This document shows positions 8,656 to 16,411 of a stretch of 64,000 nucleotides of DNA, one piece after another. A program made the position numbers and the translations under genes. The DNA is from Lachnospiraceae bacterium (GTDB taxonomy: Bacteria > Bacillota > Clostridia > Lachnospirales > Lachnospiraceae): assembly GCA_022791635.1 (NCBI GenBank), contig JAAVZL010000029.1:46268-110267 (forward strand), written 5' to 3'. The notes under the pieces were generated by a model. That model was not told the DNA's origin. It did no database searches and saw only the letters and a list, made by a program, of their open reading frames with translations. Numbering within the stretch: position 1 is the stretch's first letter; each line of letters starts with the position of its first letter.

Positions 8656-10395
8656 TTATGTCAACAGGGTAAGATTGCTGATATCGGAGTCAATGACCAT
8701 GGAATAGTTGGTGTAGTAGACCACAAAGCCAGGCTTGGCTCCTCCCGGTTTTTTCACATGCTTTTTTTCCACATAGTCAATCTCTGCCTTTTCCTGTTCC
8801 CGGCTCTTGGAATAGTAAGCAGCCAGGCGTCCGGCCTCCTCAAAGGCCCGATCCGGCACTTCCCGCCCCTCGCTTTTCAGAATCACATGGGAGCCTGCCG
8901 CTCCCTTGGCATGGAACCACCAGTCGTTTCCGGAGGCGAATTTGAAGGTCAGCTCATCGTTCTGGAGATTATTTTTTCCCACATAGATGTGGAAGCCGTC
9001 ACTGGAGAGGTAGTGGAAGGGCCGGGAGGTAATTCTGGGCTTCTTATCCTGACTTCTCCGCTTGCGGATATAGCCGGACTCCATAAGCTCCTCCCGAATC
9101 TGGACCAGATCCTCTTCGGAGAGGGCAATGTCCAGGGCCTGGCTAATGGACTCCAGATGGGTTACCTCCTTCTCAGTCTCCAAAAGGAGCTCTGTTACCG
9201 CCTCATAGGTCCGCTTCAGCTTTCCGTACTTGTCGAAATATTTTTTGGCATTCTCCTGGGCGCTAAGCGTTGGGTCCAGAGGAATGGTAATGGTCTCGTT
9301 GGTGTAATAGTTGAGAGCCTCCAGGGAGCGCTCTCCCTCCTTAAGGTTGTAGCCGTAAGTGTGGAGAAGCTCTCCGTAAACCTTATACTTATCACGTTTT
9401 TCCGTATCCTTAAGCTGTCTGGCCTGGAGATCATACTTTTTGCGGCTGCGTTCCAAAGCAGTCTGTACGATCCGGCGCAGATCCGAGGATTTCTGCCGGA
9501 TGCGTGTGATGGTATTTTTGGAGGCATAGTAGGTTTCCAGGAGCAGGGAAATACTGGAAAAATCCTCGGAGGAAAGATCCTGGTACATGGTCAGGGGAAG
9601 GGCGGCAAATTCCAGCGGCTCCTTTCCCTGAGATATAATCTGAGGGGAAAATCGGCCCTCCCGAACCTCCTTCAAAAGCCGGGAAAGCTGATGCATAAGC
9701 ATTTCCTGTTCTTGGGGGGTAAGCTCTGCGCTGGGACGGCGGGAATCCAGGCAGGAGCGGTAAGAGAGCTCCTCTGCCATCACCGGAGAAAAGCCGGTAA
9801 GGGTGGTGTAGACGGCCTTTCCAAGAGGCAGTGGCTTTTTGCAGATGGCAGAGAGCATGGTATCTGTGGAGGCTGTCATGGGATCCAGCTTTTCCTGGGT
9901 CACCGGAATAAAGTAATTGCGCCCGGGCAGAACCTCCCGCAGGGAGCTGACCGCAGAGGATACATGTTTGATGCTGTCCAGGATCAGTCCGTCCTCCCGG
10001 CAGAAGATGAGATTGCTGTGCTTTCCCATGAGCTCTACGATAAGAAGCTTATGGCACACATCCCCAAGCTCATTTAAGTGTTCGATTTCAAATTCCAGAA
10101 TCCGCTCCAAGGAGGGCTGCCGGATATCTGTGATCTTCCCGCCGTTTAAGTGCTTGCGCAGCAGCATGCAAAAGCCCGGCGCCGTCATGGGACTTTGCTT
10201 GTTGCTCTCTGTTAGATAGAGTAAGGGAAGGCTTGCGGAAGCGGAGATGAGTAGCCGGTACTGATTTTTGTTGTTTTTTATGGTAAGAAGCAGCTCGTCC
10301 GCTTCTGGCTGGGCGATCTTGGTGATCCGCCCGCCTGTAAGGGCCTTGGAAAGCTCTGCGCGAAGAGCCGCAACCGTAATGCCGTCAAATGCCAT
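8656..10395 (-). CDS. rqcH: RqcH/Rqc2 homologue, NFACT-family ribosome quality control protein
   Basis: 579 residues with the order NFACT-N (about 1-230, start MAFDGITVAALRAEL), a long charged coiled coil (about 260-420), and NFACT-R (about 440-560, GNDWWFHAKGAAGSHVILK). The family binds obstructed 50S subunits and recruits tRNA-Ala to add alanine tails that mark nascent chains for degradation; older annotations call it fibronectin-binding protein. There is no signal peptide. AGGAGG precedes the ATG on the minus strand. Identification rests on the whole domain order. Confidence 0.92.
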   Translation of the reverse strand: MAFDGITVAALRAELSKALTGGRITKIAQPEADELLLTIKNNKNQYRLLISASASLPLLYLTESNKQSPMTAPGFCMLLRKHLNGGKITDIRQPSLERILEFEIEHLNELGDVCHKLLIVELMGKHSNLIFCREDGLILDSIKHVSSAVSSLREVLPGRNYFIPVTQEKLDPMTASTDTMLSAICKKPLPLGKAVYTTLTGFSPVMAEELSYRSCLDSRRPSAELTPQEQEMLMHQLSRLLKEVREGRFSPQIISQGKEPLEFAALPLTMYQDLSSEDFSSISLLLETYYASKNTITRIRQKSSDLRRIVQTALERSRKKYDLQARQLKDTEKRDKYKVYGELLHTYGYNLKEGERSLEALNYYTNETITIPLDPTLSAQENAKKYFDKYGKLKRTYEAVTELLLETEKEVTHLESISQALDIALSEEDLVQIREELMESGYIRKRRSQDKKPRITSRPFHYLSSDGFHIYVGKNNLQNDELTFKFASGNDWWFHAKGAAGSHVILKSEGREVPDRAFEEAGRLAAYYSKSREQEKAEIDYVEKKHVKKPGGAKPGFVVYYTNYSMVIDSDISNLTLLT

Positions 10396-10492
10396 GGGAT
10401 TCCTCCTGTAAATGATTTCACGCTCATTATATCATTTACAGTTTATTTTGCAACATTGCCTTCTGGGTAAAGCAGAAAAGTTTCGGTAGCAG

Positions 10493-10632
10493 GTTACTGT
10501 TCACACGTCACTATTCCGCGAGGTGTTTCCGCACATTTTGTGCGGAAATCCCGAGTTCCTCAGCGCGAAATCGCATCTTTTTGCGATTTCTGTGCATCGC
10601 GAAGCGTGTTGCCGTACCCCGTCTGAACTGTT
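10493..10632. repeat. Structured intergenic repeat, family R2, copy a
   Basis: Nearly identical over about 125 bases to 27182-27323. It starts with the same GTTACTGTTCAC and contains the hairpins TTTCCGCAC/GTGCGGAAA and GAAATCGCA/TGCGATTTC. Its right end has diverged (CTGAACTGTT), so the terminal repeat is no longer perfect. It lies upstream of the flavin-binding-fold gene. Confidence 0.8.
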
Positions 10633-10762
10633 GGAAGTTTTGAACAGAAATGGTAAGAAAAGATTGTGTACTAACTGGAAATATGTTAGAATGAGCATCA
10701 TAAGCTTCTGTTTTTGGTGAAAGCCGGAAAATGGTTCCCGTGCGGATAAGGGAGGAGAGAGG

Positions 10763-11314
10763 ATGACAGAGCATACAAAGCTGAAAATGTGTCATGAGGA
10801 CAGACGGATACAGGAAAAGGAGCAGTTGGATCTATTGCTGTCGCAGATGAAGGTAGCAACTGTCTGCATGCACGATGAGCCTTATCCCTATGCGGTGGCG
10901 ATGAATTATGGATATGAGTGGGGGGAGGACGATGAGCTGTTTCTTTTTTTTCATATGGCGAAAGAGGGACATCGCCTGGAGCTTCTTCGAAAAAACCCCA
11001 AGGTGAGCATCAGTATGTATGAGTTTTTGGATCGAAGGGGCTTTTCGAATTATCGAAAGGAGCAGCATGATTATCGGAGTATTCATATTTATGGGACAGC
11101 AGAGGTGATAACCACAGACCGGGAGGAGGAATTCCTTCACGGCATGTCTTTGCTGTTAGAGAATAATGGGCGCCCTCCTGTAAAGAGGCTGGAGGGAGAG
11201 ATGAAGACCCGTCTCTATGTTCTTCGGGTGAAAGCGGACTTTGTGACAGCCAAGGCTCAGTATCCTGTGACAGACCGGGAGGAGCTTAGGATGCCGCCGA
11301 ATCAGAAAAAATAG
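10763..11314 (+). CDS. Pyridoxamine 5'-phosphate oxidase-like flavin-binding protein
   Basis: 183 residues of the NimA/PNPOx-like split-barrel fold: an N-terminal MCHEDRRI segment, then VATVCMHDEPYPYAVAMNYGY, FLFFHMAKEGHRLELLRKNP and SIHIYGTAEVI. These correspond to the FMN-binding strands of this group. Family members bind FMN or heme and some reduce nitro groups or handle flavins; true PNP oxidase activity is unlikely. GGAGGAGAGG precedes the ATG. It is monocistronic between two intergenic repeats. Confidence 0.8.
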   Translation: MTEHTKLKMCHEDRRIQEKEQLDLLLSQMKVATVCMHDEPYPYAVAMNYGYEWGEDDELFLFFHMAKEGHRLELLRKNPKVSISMYEFLDRRGFSNYRKEQHDYRSIHIYGTAEVITTDREEEFLHGMSLLLENNGRPPVKRLEGEMKTRLYVLRVKADFVTAKAQYPVTDREELRMPPNQKK

Positions 11315-11338
11315 GCATTGCCGGGACAATGTTATGAA

Positions 11339-11437
11339 GTTAAGCCTTGAGAAGCTTACGGAGGCTCCGGGCAAGAACCGCCACCCCTCACCGGGGCGGC
11401 CCTCCTCCCCTGCGCCGGTAGTTCTTGCAGGCTTAAC
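11339..11437. repeat. Intergenic repeat, family R3, copy a
   Basis: Bounded by GTTAAGCC and its complement GGCTTAAC. Inside are GGGCAAGAACCGCC, a GGGGCGG-rich block and GCGCCGGTAGTTCTTGC. The same sequence appears reversed at 40011-40110 and in partial form at 20596-20645 and 32531-32619. It is non-coding and very GC-rich compared with its flanks. Confidence 0.75.
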
Positions 11438-11471
11438 GGAAAGATATGATCCCAGGAAAGGAGTTTAAGAA

Positions 11472-12158
11472 ATGAAAAAGGTATTTATAACAGGGGCGGA
11501 CAGAGGGATTGGCTTTGCGCTGTGCAGACGCTTCCTGGAGGGCGGATGGATGGTATTCGCGGGACGTTTTATGGAGGAGTGGGCGGAGCTGGACGGCTTA
11601 CAGGCGGAATATGGCGACCGGCTTTTTCTGGTAAGTCTTAATGTGGGGAGTGAGGAGTCGGTGGACAGGGCGGCAAAGGCGGTAAAGGGTCAGACGGATG
11701 TTCTGGATATGCTGGTAAATTGCGCCGGGATCATCCAGAGTGACGGCAGGGAGGCCATAGCCAGATGTCTGAATATCAATGCCTTTGGGGTTATCCGTAT
11801 GGTGGAGGCCTTCCTTCCGCTTCTTAAGCAGGGGGAGAAGAGGCTGTGCTTTGTCTCCTCGGAGGCGGGCAGCATTACCCTGGCCCATCGGGACGGAGAT
11901 ATTGCCTACTGCGTTTCAAAGACCTGCCTGAATATGGCTGTCCGGCTTATGTTTGAGAAGCTGCAGCCGGAGGGCTACCGGTTCCGGTTGTATCATCCGG
12001 GATGGGTGCGCTCTTATATGAGCGGGCAGAAGAGCACTGTGGGGAACTTTGAGCCGGAGGAGACTGCCCAGACGGCATACCAGCAGTTTACGTCTGACCG
12101 GGACTGGGAGGATGTGCTGATTATGACGGACGTATCAAATGAAATGTGGCCTTTTTAG
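11472..12158 (+). CDS. Short-chain dehydrogenase/reductase
   Basis: 228 residues with a Rossmann nucleotide site TGADRGIG near the N-terminus, NCAGI, the catalytic Ser in VSSEAGS and the YCVSK (YxxxK) motif. It should be a working NAD(P)H oxidoreductase. An A/G-rich site (GGAAAGGAG) precedes the ATG. It is the first of three tightly packed genes (spacing 13 and 4 bases) that end in a sugar epimerase, so a sugar or sugar-alcohol substrate is a reasonable inference. Confidence 0.85.
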   Translation: MKKVFITGADRGIGFALCRRFLEGGWMVFAGRFMEEWAELDGLQAEYGDRLFLVSLNVGSEESVDRAAKAVKGQTDVLDMLVNCAGIIQSDGREAIARCLNINAFGVIRMVEAFLPLLKQGEKRLCFVSSEAGSITLAHRDGDIAYCVSKTCLNMAVRLMFEKLQPEGYRFRLYHPGWVRSYMSGQKSTVGNFEPEETAQTAYQQFTSDRDWEDVLIMTDVSNEMWPF

Positions 12159-12171
12159 GGAGAGTGATAAA

Positions 12172-12768
12172 ATGAGCAGAGTTGTTTTGTGTGTAGAAAA
12201 TGGGAATGCTTTTTTGGAGGAGACGAAGAAATATCTTGCGTCCCACGACTGTAAAGTATATACGCTGCCTGAAGGAAAAGAACGGCTTGAAGAAATGCCG
12301 GGGGAGATCGATATTCTTCTCTTAGCCGTCAGCGGGCAGCTGCCCGGGGACGGAGCCATCGACGAGGGGCATGACTGCGAAAAGCTTCTGGAGATTGTGA
12401 GCGGACAGATTGGCGGGCTTATGGAGGTGATCGAGGCGGCCCTTCCGCTGCTGCGCAAAGGAAAGCTCAAGCGCATCGGGCTGATTACGGACAAGGCTTC
12501 CAGCATCAGCGGATGTAAGGATGAACGGAATTACACACAGCATATGGCATGGGCCGGGATCAATATGATGGGGAAGCTGTATTTCAACCGGCTGCGCCCG
12601 GAAGGCTTTACCTTCCGTTGGTATTGTGCCCAGGAAGGCGGCGGAGGGATGTCTGCGGGAGAATACCTTTTAAGCGGGCTGTGCTATGATGAGAAGGAGC
12701 CCTACATTCATTCGGATGAGAACCGGCTGGTGATGCGGGATGCTTATTTTAGGGAGGTTGGGTGGTAG
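12172..12768 (+). CDS. Degenerate SDR-like protein
   Basis: 198 residues from the ATG chosen here, which follows a GGGAGAG ribosome site inside the end of the previous gene's spacer. An in-frame ATG at 12139 would overlap the preceding gene and lacks a site. The layout mirrors the upstream SDR (GQIGGLMEVIEAALPLLRKG, LKRIGLITDKASSISG), but the glycine-rich dinucleotide motif and the YxxxK pair are missing (NYTQHMAW instead). It is probably a diverged duplicate acting as a partner subunit or non-catalytic protein. Confidence 0.7.
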   Translation: MSRVVLCVENGNAFLEETKKYLASHDCKVYTLPEGKERLEEMPGEIDILLLAVSGQLPGDGAIDEGHDCEKLLEIVSGQIGGLMEVIEAALPLLRKGKLKRIGLITDKASSISGCKDERNYTQHMAWAGINMMGKLYFNRLRPEGFTFRWYCAQEGGGGMSAGEYLLSGLCYDEKEPYIHSDENRLVMRDAYFREVGW

Positions 12769-12772
12769 AGAG

Positions 12773-13594
12773 ATGAAAATTGGAATTAATGCGGTGCTTC
12801 CTCATGAAAGCCCAAGGCAGTGGGCGGAGGATTTGGCAAAAAGGGGCTTTCAGGCTTCCTCTTTTCCGGTAGATTACAAGGCCTCCGATGCTCTGATTCA
12901 TCAGTACGAGAGCATGGCGAAGGCGTATGGGATCACCATAGCGGAGGTGGGAATCTGGCTCTCTCCCTTTGTGCCGGACGAGCGGCAGGCGAAGGAAAAT
13001 CAGGAGGCATGCGTTCATGAGCTGGAGCTGGCGGATATGCTTCATGCAGGCTGCTGTGTGAATGTATCCGGAGCGGCCGGGGAGCGCTGGTATGGGTATT
13101 ATCCGGAAAATGCCTCCGAGGAAATGTATCAGAGGAATGTAGCCTTTGCCCAGTATCTTCTGGATACGGTGAAGCCGAAAAATACCTGGTATACGCTGGA
13201 GCTTATGCCGTGGATGCTGCCGGACAGCGCGGAGGTGTATCTTAGGCTCCTCTGGGATGTGAACCGGGAGCGTATGGCAGTACATTTTGATCCGGTCAAT
13301 CTTGTAAACAGCGTGGAAAAGGTCCGGAATTATCAGAGCTATATGGAAAACGCCCTGCGGATGCTGGCTCCGTATATCAAGAGCTGCCACATGAAGGATT
13401 TTATTCTGGGCGACAAATTTACGCCGGATCTTGTGGAAGTGGTGCCCGGGCAGGGATATGTGGATTTAAAGCGTTATCTGGAGCTGATAAAACGGGTGGA
13501 TCCGGACATGCCGGTTCTGTTTGAACACTTAAAGAACTGGGAAGAATACGAGCAGGCGCTTGCATATGTAAAAGGAATATCGGATGAGAGATAG
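12773..13594 (+). CDS. Sugar phosphate isomerase/epimerase (AP-endonuclease-2-like TIM barrel)
   Basis: 273 residues from the ATG at 12773, just after a GAGAG site; a longer frame from 12740 would overlap the previous gene. The family metal ligands are recognisable: Glu in TLELMPW, Asp and His in AVHFDPVNL and KSCHMKDF, and the late Glu in VLFEHL. Members interconvert keto-sugars (such as tagatose, psulose or hydroxypyruvate-type substrates), usually with Mn or Co. It closes the SDR operon; the substrate is unknown. Confidence 0.85.
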   Translation: MKIGINAVLPHESPRQWAEDLAKRGFQASSFPVDYKASDALIHQYESMAKAYGITIAEVGIWLSPFVPDERQAKENQEACVHELELADMLHAGCCVNVSGAAGERWYGYYPENASEEMYQRNVAFAQYLLDTVKPKNTWYTLELMPWMLPDSAEVYLRLLWDVNRERMAVHFDPVNLVNSVEKVRNYQSYMENALRMLAPYIKSCHMKDFILGDKFTPDLVEVVPGQGYVDLKRYLELIKRVDPDMPVLFEHLKNWEEYEQALAYVKGISDER

Positions 13595-13631
13595 GAGCAC
13601 ATGTTATAAATAAAAATCAGAGCTTTTCCTA

Positions 13632-13821
13632 AAATGGGGGTGTCGCAAAATAGGACGGCAGACTTTTCCAATATCCAGTGTCCGGCTGTTCGCGTACAGA
13701 CTGTCTGATATGGGCGGATATTGCTTGGGCAATGTCCGCGCAGAGCAGACAGAATGTACGAGAACCGTCCGAACAAGGGATATGGAAAAGTCTGCCGTCC
13801 TATTTTGCGACACCCCCATTT
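13632..13821. repeat. Palindromic intergenic element P1 (190 bp)
   Basis: The outer arms pair from AAATGGGGGTGTCGCAAAAT (13632) to its complement ending CCCCCATTT (13821). Inside is the shared core that includes GTCCGGCTGTTCGCGTACAG and ACCGTCCGAACA. The outer arm sequence differs from the other copies, but is self-complementary. It separates the convergent epimerase and 79-aa genes. Confidence 0.85.
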
Positions 13822-13862
13822 GATGGCAGCCGCTTCTGTGAGAGCGGCGGCGGAGGTGCGGA

Positions 13863-14102
13863 TCAGCCATGGACGGCCTCCATCATATAGCGGAGAAACC
13901 GGGAGGAATCCCGACAGTCGGAAAAGCTGAGGCACAAATCCATAGGATTCGGAGGAAGTAGATACAGCATCTGCAGGGCCGTAGAATCACACTTTAAATC
14001 ACGTGTTGATTGATCCGGAAGATGAAGCAGCACGGAGCCATGGCTCTTCTCGATGAGGGACATAAATCTTTCTTTGTTGGGAATATACTGAAATCGAATC
14101 AT
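13863..14102 (-). CDS. Hypothetical small protein, 79 aa
   Basis: I do not recognise it. The frame is supported by a strong GAGGAGG site 7 bases before the ATG on the minus strand and by an ordinary amino-acid composition. It has two Cys and two short Leu-rich stretches but no membrane segment. It is divergent from the AraC-type activator with about 160 AT-rich bases between, so it may be a target or partner of that regulator. Confidence 0.55.
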   Translation of the reverse strand: MIRFQYIPNKERFMSLIEKSHGSVLLHLPDQSTRDLKCDSTALQMLYLLPPNPMDLCLSFSDCRDSSRFLRYMMEAVHG

Positions 14103-14263
14103 AAGGGAACCTCCTCATTTTTATTATGATTTTATGTTTTTGGTTGCATTCAGGTGCATCTGATGATATGATTATATCAACAATTTCAGGAGATAAATAG
14201 AAAGAAATCTCCGATTTTTTATAACAAAACCTTCAAAAACGAGAGAAATCAAAGGAGAACGCC

Positions 14264-15169
14264 ATGGCATTGGCAAATTGCACAACCATTGCAGGAGCAG
14301 ATGGACGGGAGTTAAAAAAGCATGGCTCCGCCTTTTTTCCGGTTGCAGCCTACCATGATGATTTGCGGCGGGAGGCGGTGCCCTGGCACTGGCACGAGGA
14401 GCCGGAGGCTGCCGTGATAACGGACGGGGAGGCCAGGCTTCTTGTAGAGACAGAAGTCTATCAGATAAAAAAGGGGGACGGTTATTTTATCAATACAGGC
14501 GTTTTACACGGGGTTGAGGCGCTCACGGATTCGGGGTGCTGTATGCATTCAATCGTATTTCATCCCCGCCTTGTTGGCGGCAGTGCGGAGAGTGTTTTCT
14601 GGCAGAATTATATTCGGCCCCTGCTTTTGAACCACTGCTTTACGTGCGGGATTTTGGACGGATCTGTTCTGTGGCACCGAAAGGCCTGCGATTCCATTGA
14701 GACGGCTTGGCAGGCGATGGCGAAGGAACCCCAGGGCTATGAATTTCAGGTGCGAGGCAGTCTGTCCCAACTGATCCTTTTGCTGCATATGCATCAGCCG
14801 GAGCCAAAACGGGAGCCCTCCCAGAGGGAGCTTCGGGATGCACAGCGGATCCGGACTATGCTGCAATATATCCAGGAGCATTATATGGAAGAGGTAACCA
14901 CGGCCTCTCTTGCCGCAAGCGCTATGATAAGCGAGAGTGAGTGCCTGCGCTGCTTTCACAAGACCATCGGTCTGCCTCCTATGCAGTATCTGAAGCAATT
15001 TCGAATTCAGAAGGCGGCGGAGCTTTTGATTTCTACGGAGAAAAAGATAGGGGATATCGGAGCGGAGTGTGGGTTTTTGGATACCAGCTATTTTACAAAG
15101 GTATTTCGGGAGCTTCGGGGATGCACCCCCGGAGAGTATCGGAGGCGGGAGAGAAGATATGTAAAATAA
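14264..15169 (+). CDS. AraC-family transcriptional regulator with cupin sensor domain
   Basis: 301 residues. The N-terminal cupin domain (VPWHWHEEPEAAVITDGEAR, then KKGDGYFINTGVLHGVEA) probably senses a small ligand. The C-terminal double helix-turn-helix (about 190-295) carries the standard AraC signature ending DIGAECGFLDTSYFTKVFRE and TPGEYRRR. AAAGGAG lies upstream of the ATG. It lies beside the SDR/epimerase operon and may control it; no operator can be proven here. Confidence 0.9.
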   Translation: MALANCTTIAGADGRELKKHGSAFFPVAAYHDDLRREAVPWHWHEEPEAAVITDGEARLLVETEVYQIKKGDGYFINTGVLHGVEALTDSGCCMHSIVFHPRLVGGSAESVFWQNYIRPLLLNHCFTCGILDGSVLWHRKACDSIETAWQAMAKEPQGYEFQVRGSLSQLILLLHMHQPEPKREPSQRELRDAQRIRTMLQYIQEHYMEEVTTASLAASAMISESECLRCFHKTIGLPPMQYLKQFRIQKAAELLISTEKKIGDIGAECGFLDTSYFTKVFRELRGCTPGEYRRRERRYVK

Positions 15170-15185
15170 TGTAAATAAAAAAATC

Positions 15186-15214
15186 TTGCATTGTCCGAAG
15201 AAATATAGTATAAT
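15186..15214 (+). promoter_or_regulatory. Sigma-A promoter of carAB
   Basis: TTGCAT (15186-15191), a 17-base spacer and TATAAT (15209-15214). The roughly 110-base leader to the carA start contains no recognisable PyrR-type attenuator. Confidence 0.65.
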
Positions 15215-15331
15215 TTTTGAAATTTAAAGGCGAATTGTGTCTTTTTTTTTGAGCAAATTTAGGAAATGCAGGGCTGCCGCCAGGTAAGCCATAAGTTTTT
15301 CCGGGAAATCCCTACGGGAAAGGAGTACGCA

Positions 15332-16411
15332 ATGAAAGCTTTTCTGATATTGGAAGACGGACATGTATTTACGGGCACCAGCATAGGCGCTTCCGGTGAG
15401 GTCATCAGTGAGATCGTCTTCAACACCTCCATGACCGGCTATCTGGAGGTTCTAACCGATCCCTCCTATGCAGGGCAGGCAGTGACGATGACCTATCCTC
15501 TCATCGGCAACTACGGAATCTGCTCTTCGGATATGGAGTCGAAGAGGCCCTGGGTGGACGGACTGATTGTGCGGGAGCTCTCAAGACTTCCCAGCAACTT
15601 CCGCAGCGAGACGACCATTCAGCAGTTCCTTACGGAGCACGGCATTCCCGGGATTGCGGGGATAGACACCCGGGCCCTCACCCGAATCCTCAGGGAGAGC
15701 GGAACCATGAACGGCATGATCACCACAGAGGAGGATTTCTCCCTTCCGGAGGTTCTTCCCAGAATCAAGGCTTACCGGGCCGGCCGCGTAGTGGAGCGCG
15801 TGACCTGTCAGGAGGCTTACACCCTTCCGGGGGAAGGCTTTCGCGTAGCCCTTCTCGATCTGGGGGCAAAACAAAATATTTCCCGTTCTTTACATCAAAG
15901 AGGCTGTCAGGTAACGGTATATCCGGCGGCCACGTCTGCACAGGAGATCCTCTCCGTTCACCCCGACGGCATCATGCTTTCCAACGGCCCCGGCGATCCC
16001 AAGGAATGTGTCTCTATTATAGAAGAAATCAAAACCCTTTACCAGACCGATATCCCGATTTTCGCCATCTGTCTGGGGCATCAGCTGTTGGCGCTGGCCA
16101 CCGGAGCCGATACCTACAAATTAAAATACGGTCACCGGGGCGGCAATCACCCTGTTCGCGATCTGGAGACAGGAAATGTGTACATATCCTCCCAGAATCA
16201 CGGCTATGCGGTGGATGCCAAAAGCTTAGACCCCTCCGTAGCCGTTCCTGCCTTTGAAAATGTCAACGACCGAACCAACGAGGGGCTTCGCTATGTGGGA
16301 AAGAACATTTTTACGGTGCAGTTCCACCCGGAGGCCTGCCCGGGGCCTCAGGATTCCGGTTACCTGTTCGACCGTTTTCTTAAAATGATGGAGGTGAAAA
16401 AGCATGCCTAA
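15332..16411 (+). CDS. carA: Carbamoyl phosphate synthase small (glutaminase) subunit
   Basis: Releases ammonia from glutamine for carbamoyl phosphate used in pyrimidine and arginine synthesis. 359 residues, from the ATG at 15332 with AAAGGAG upstream; a frame start at 15266 lacks a site. The N-terminal CPSase domain (FLILEDGHVFTGTSIGA) is followed by a class I amidotransferase domain with Cys in AICLGHQLLALATG and the His-Glu pair in QFHPEACPGP. The stop overlaps the start of carB by 8 bases, implying coupled translation. Confidence 0.96.
   Translation: MKAFLILEDGHVFTGTSIGASGEVISEIVFNTSMTGYLEVLTDPSYAGQAVTMTYPLIGNYGICSSDMESKRPWVDGLIVRELSRLPSNFRSETTIQQFLTEHGIPGIAGIDTRALTRILRESGTMNGMITTEEDFSLPEVLPRIKAYRAGRVVERVTCQEAYTLPGEGFRVALLDLGAKQNISRSLHQRGCQVTVYPAATSAQEILSVHPDGIMLSNGPGDPKECVSIIEEIKTLYQTDIPIFAICLGHQLLALATGADTYKLKYGHRGGNHPVRDLETGNVYISSQNHGYAVDAKSLDPSVAVPAFENVNDRTNEGLRYVGKNIFTVQFHPEACPGPQDSGYLFDRFLKMMEVKKHA

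Noticed and set aside
8623..10077. Open 484-codon frame on the plus strand
   Set aside because: It is antisense to the clearly recognisable rqcH; its translation matches no family pattern and it has no ribosome site.
8656..10395. Fibronectin-binding adhesin
   Set aside because: The NFACT domain order and lack of an export signal support a ribosome quality-control function.
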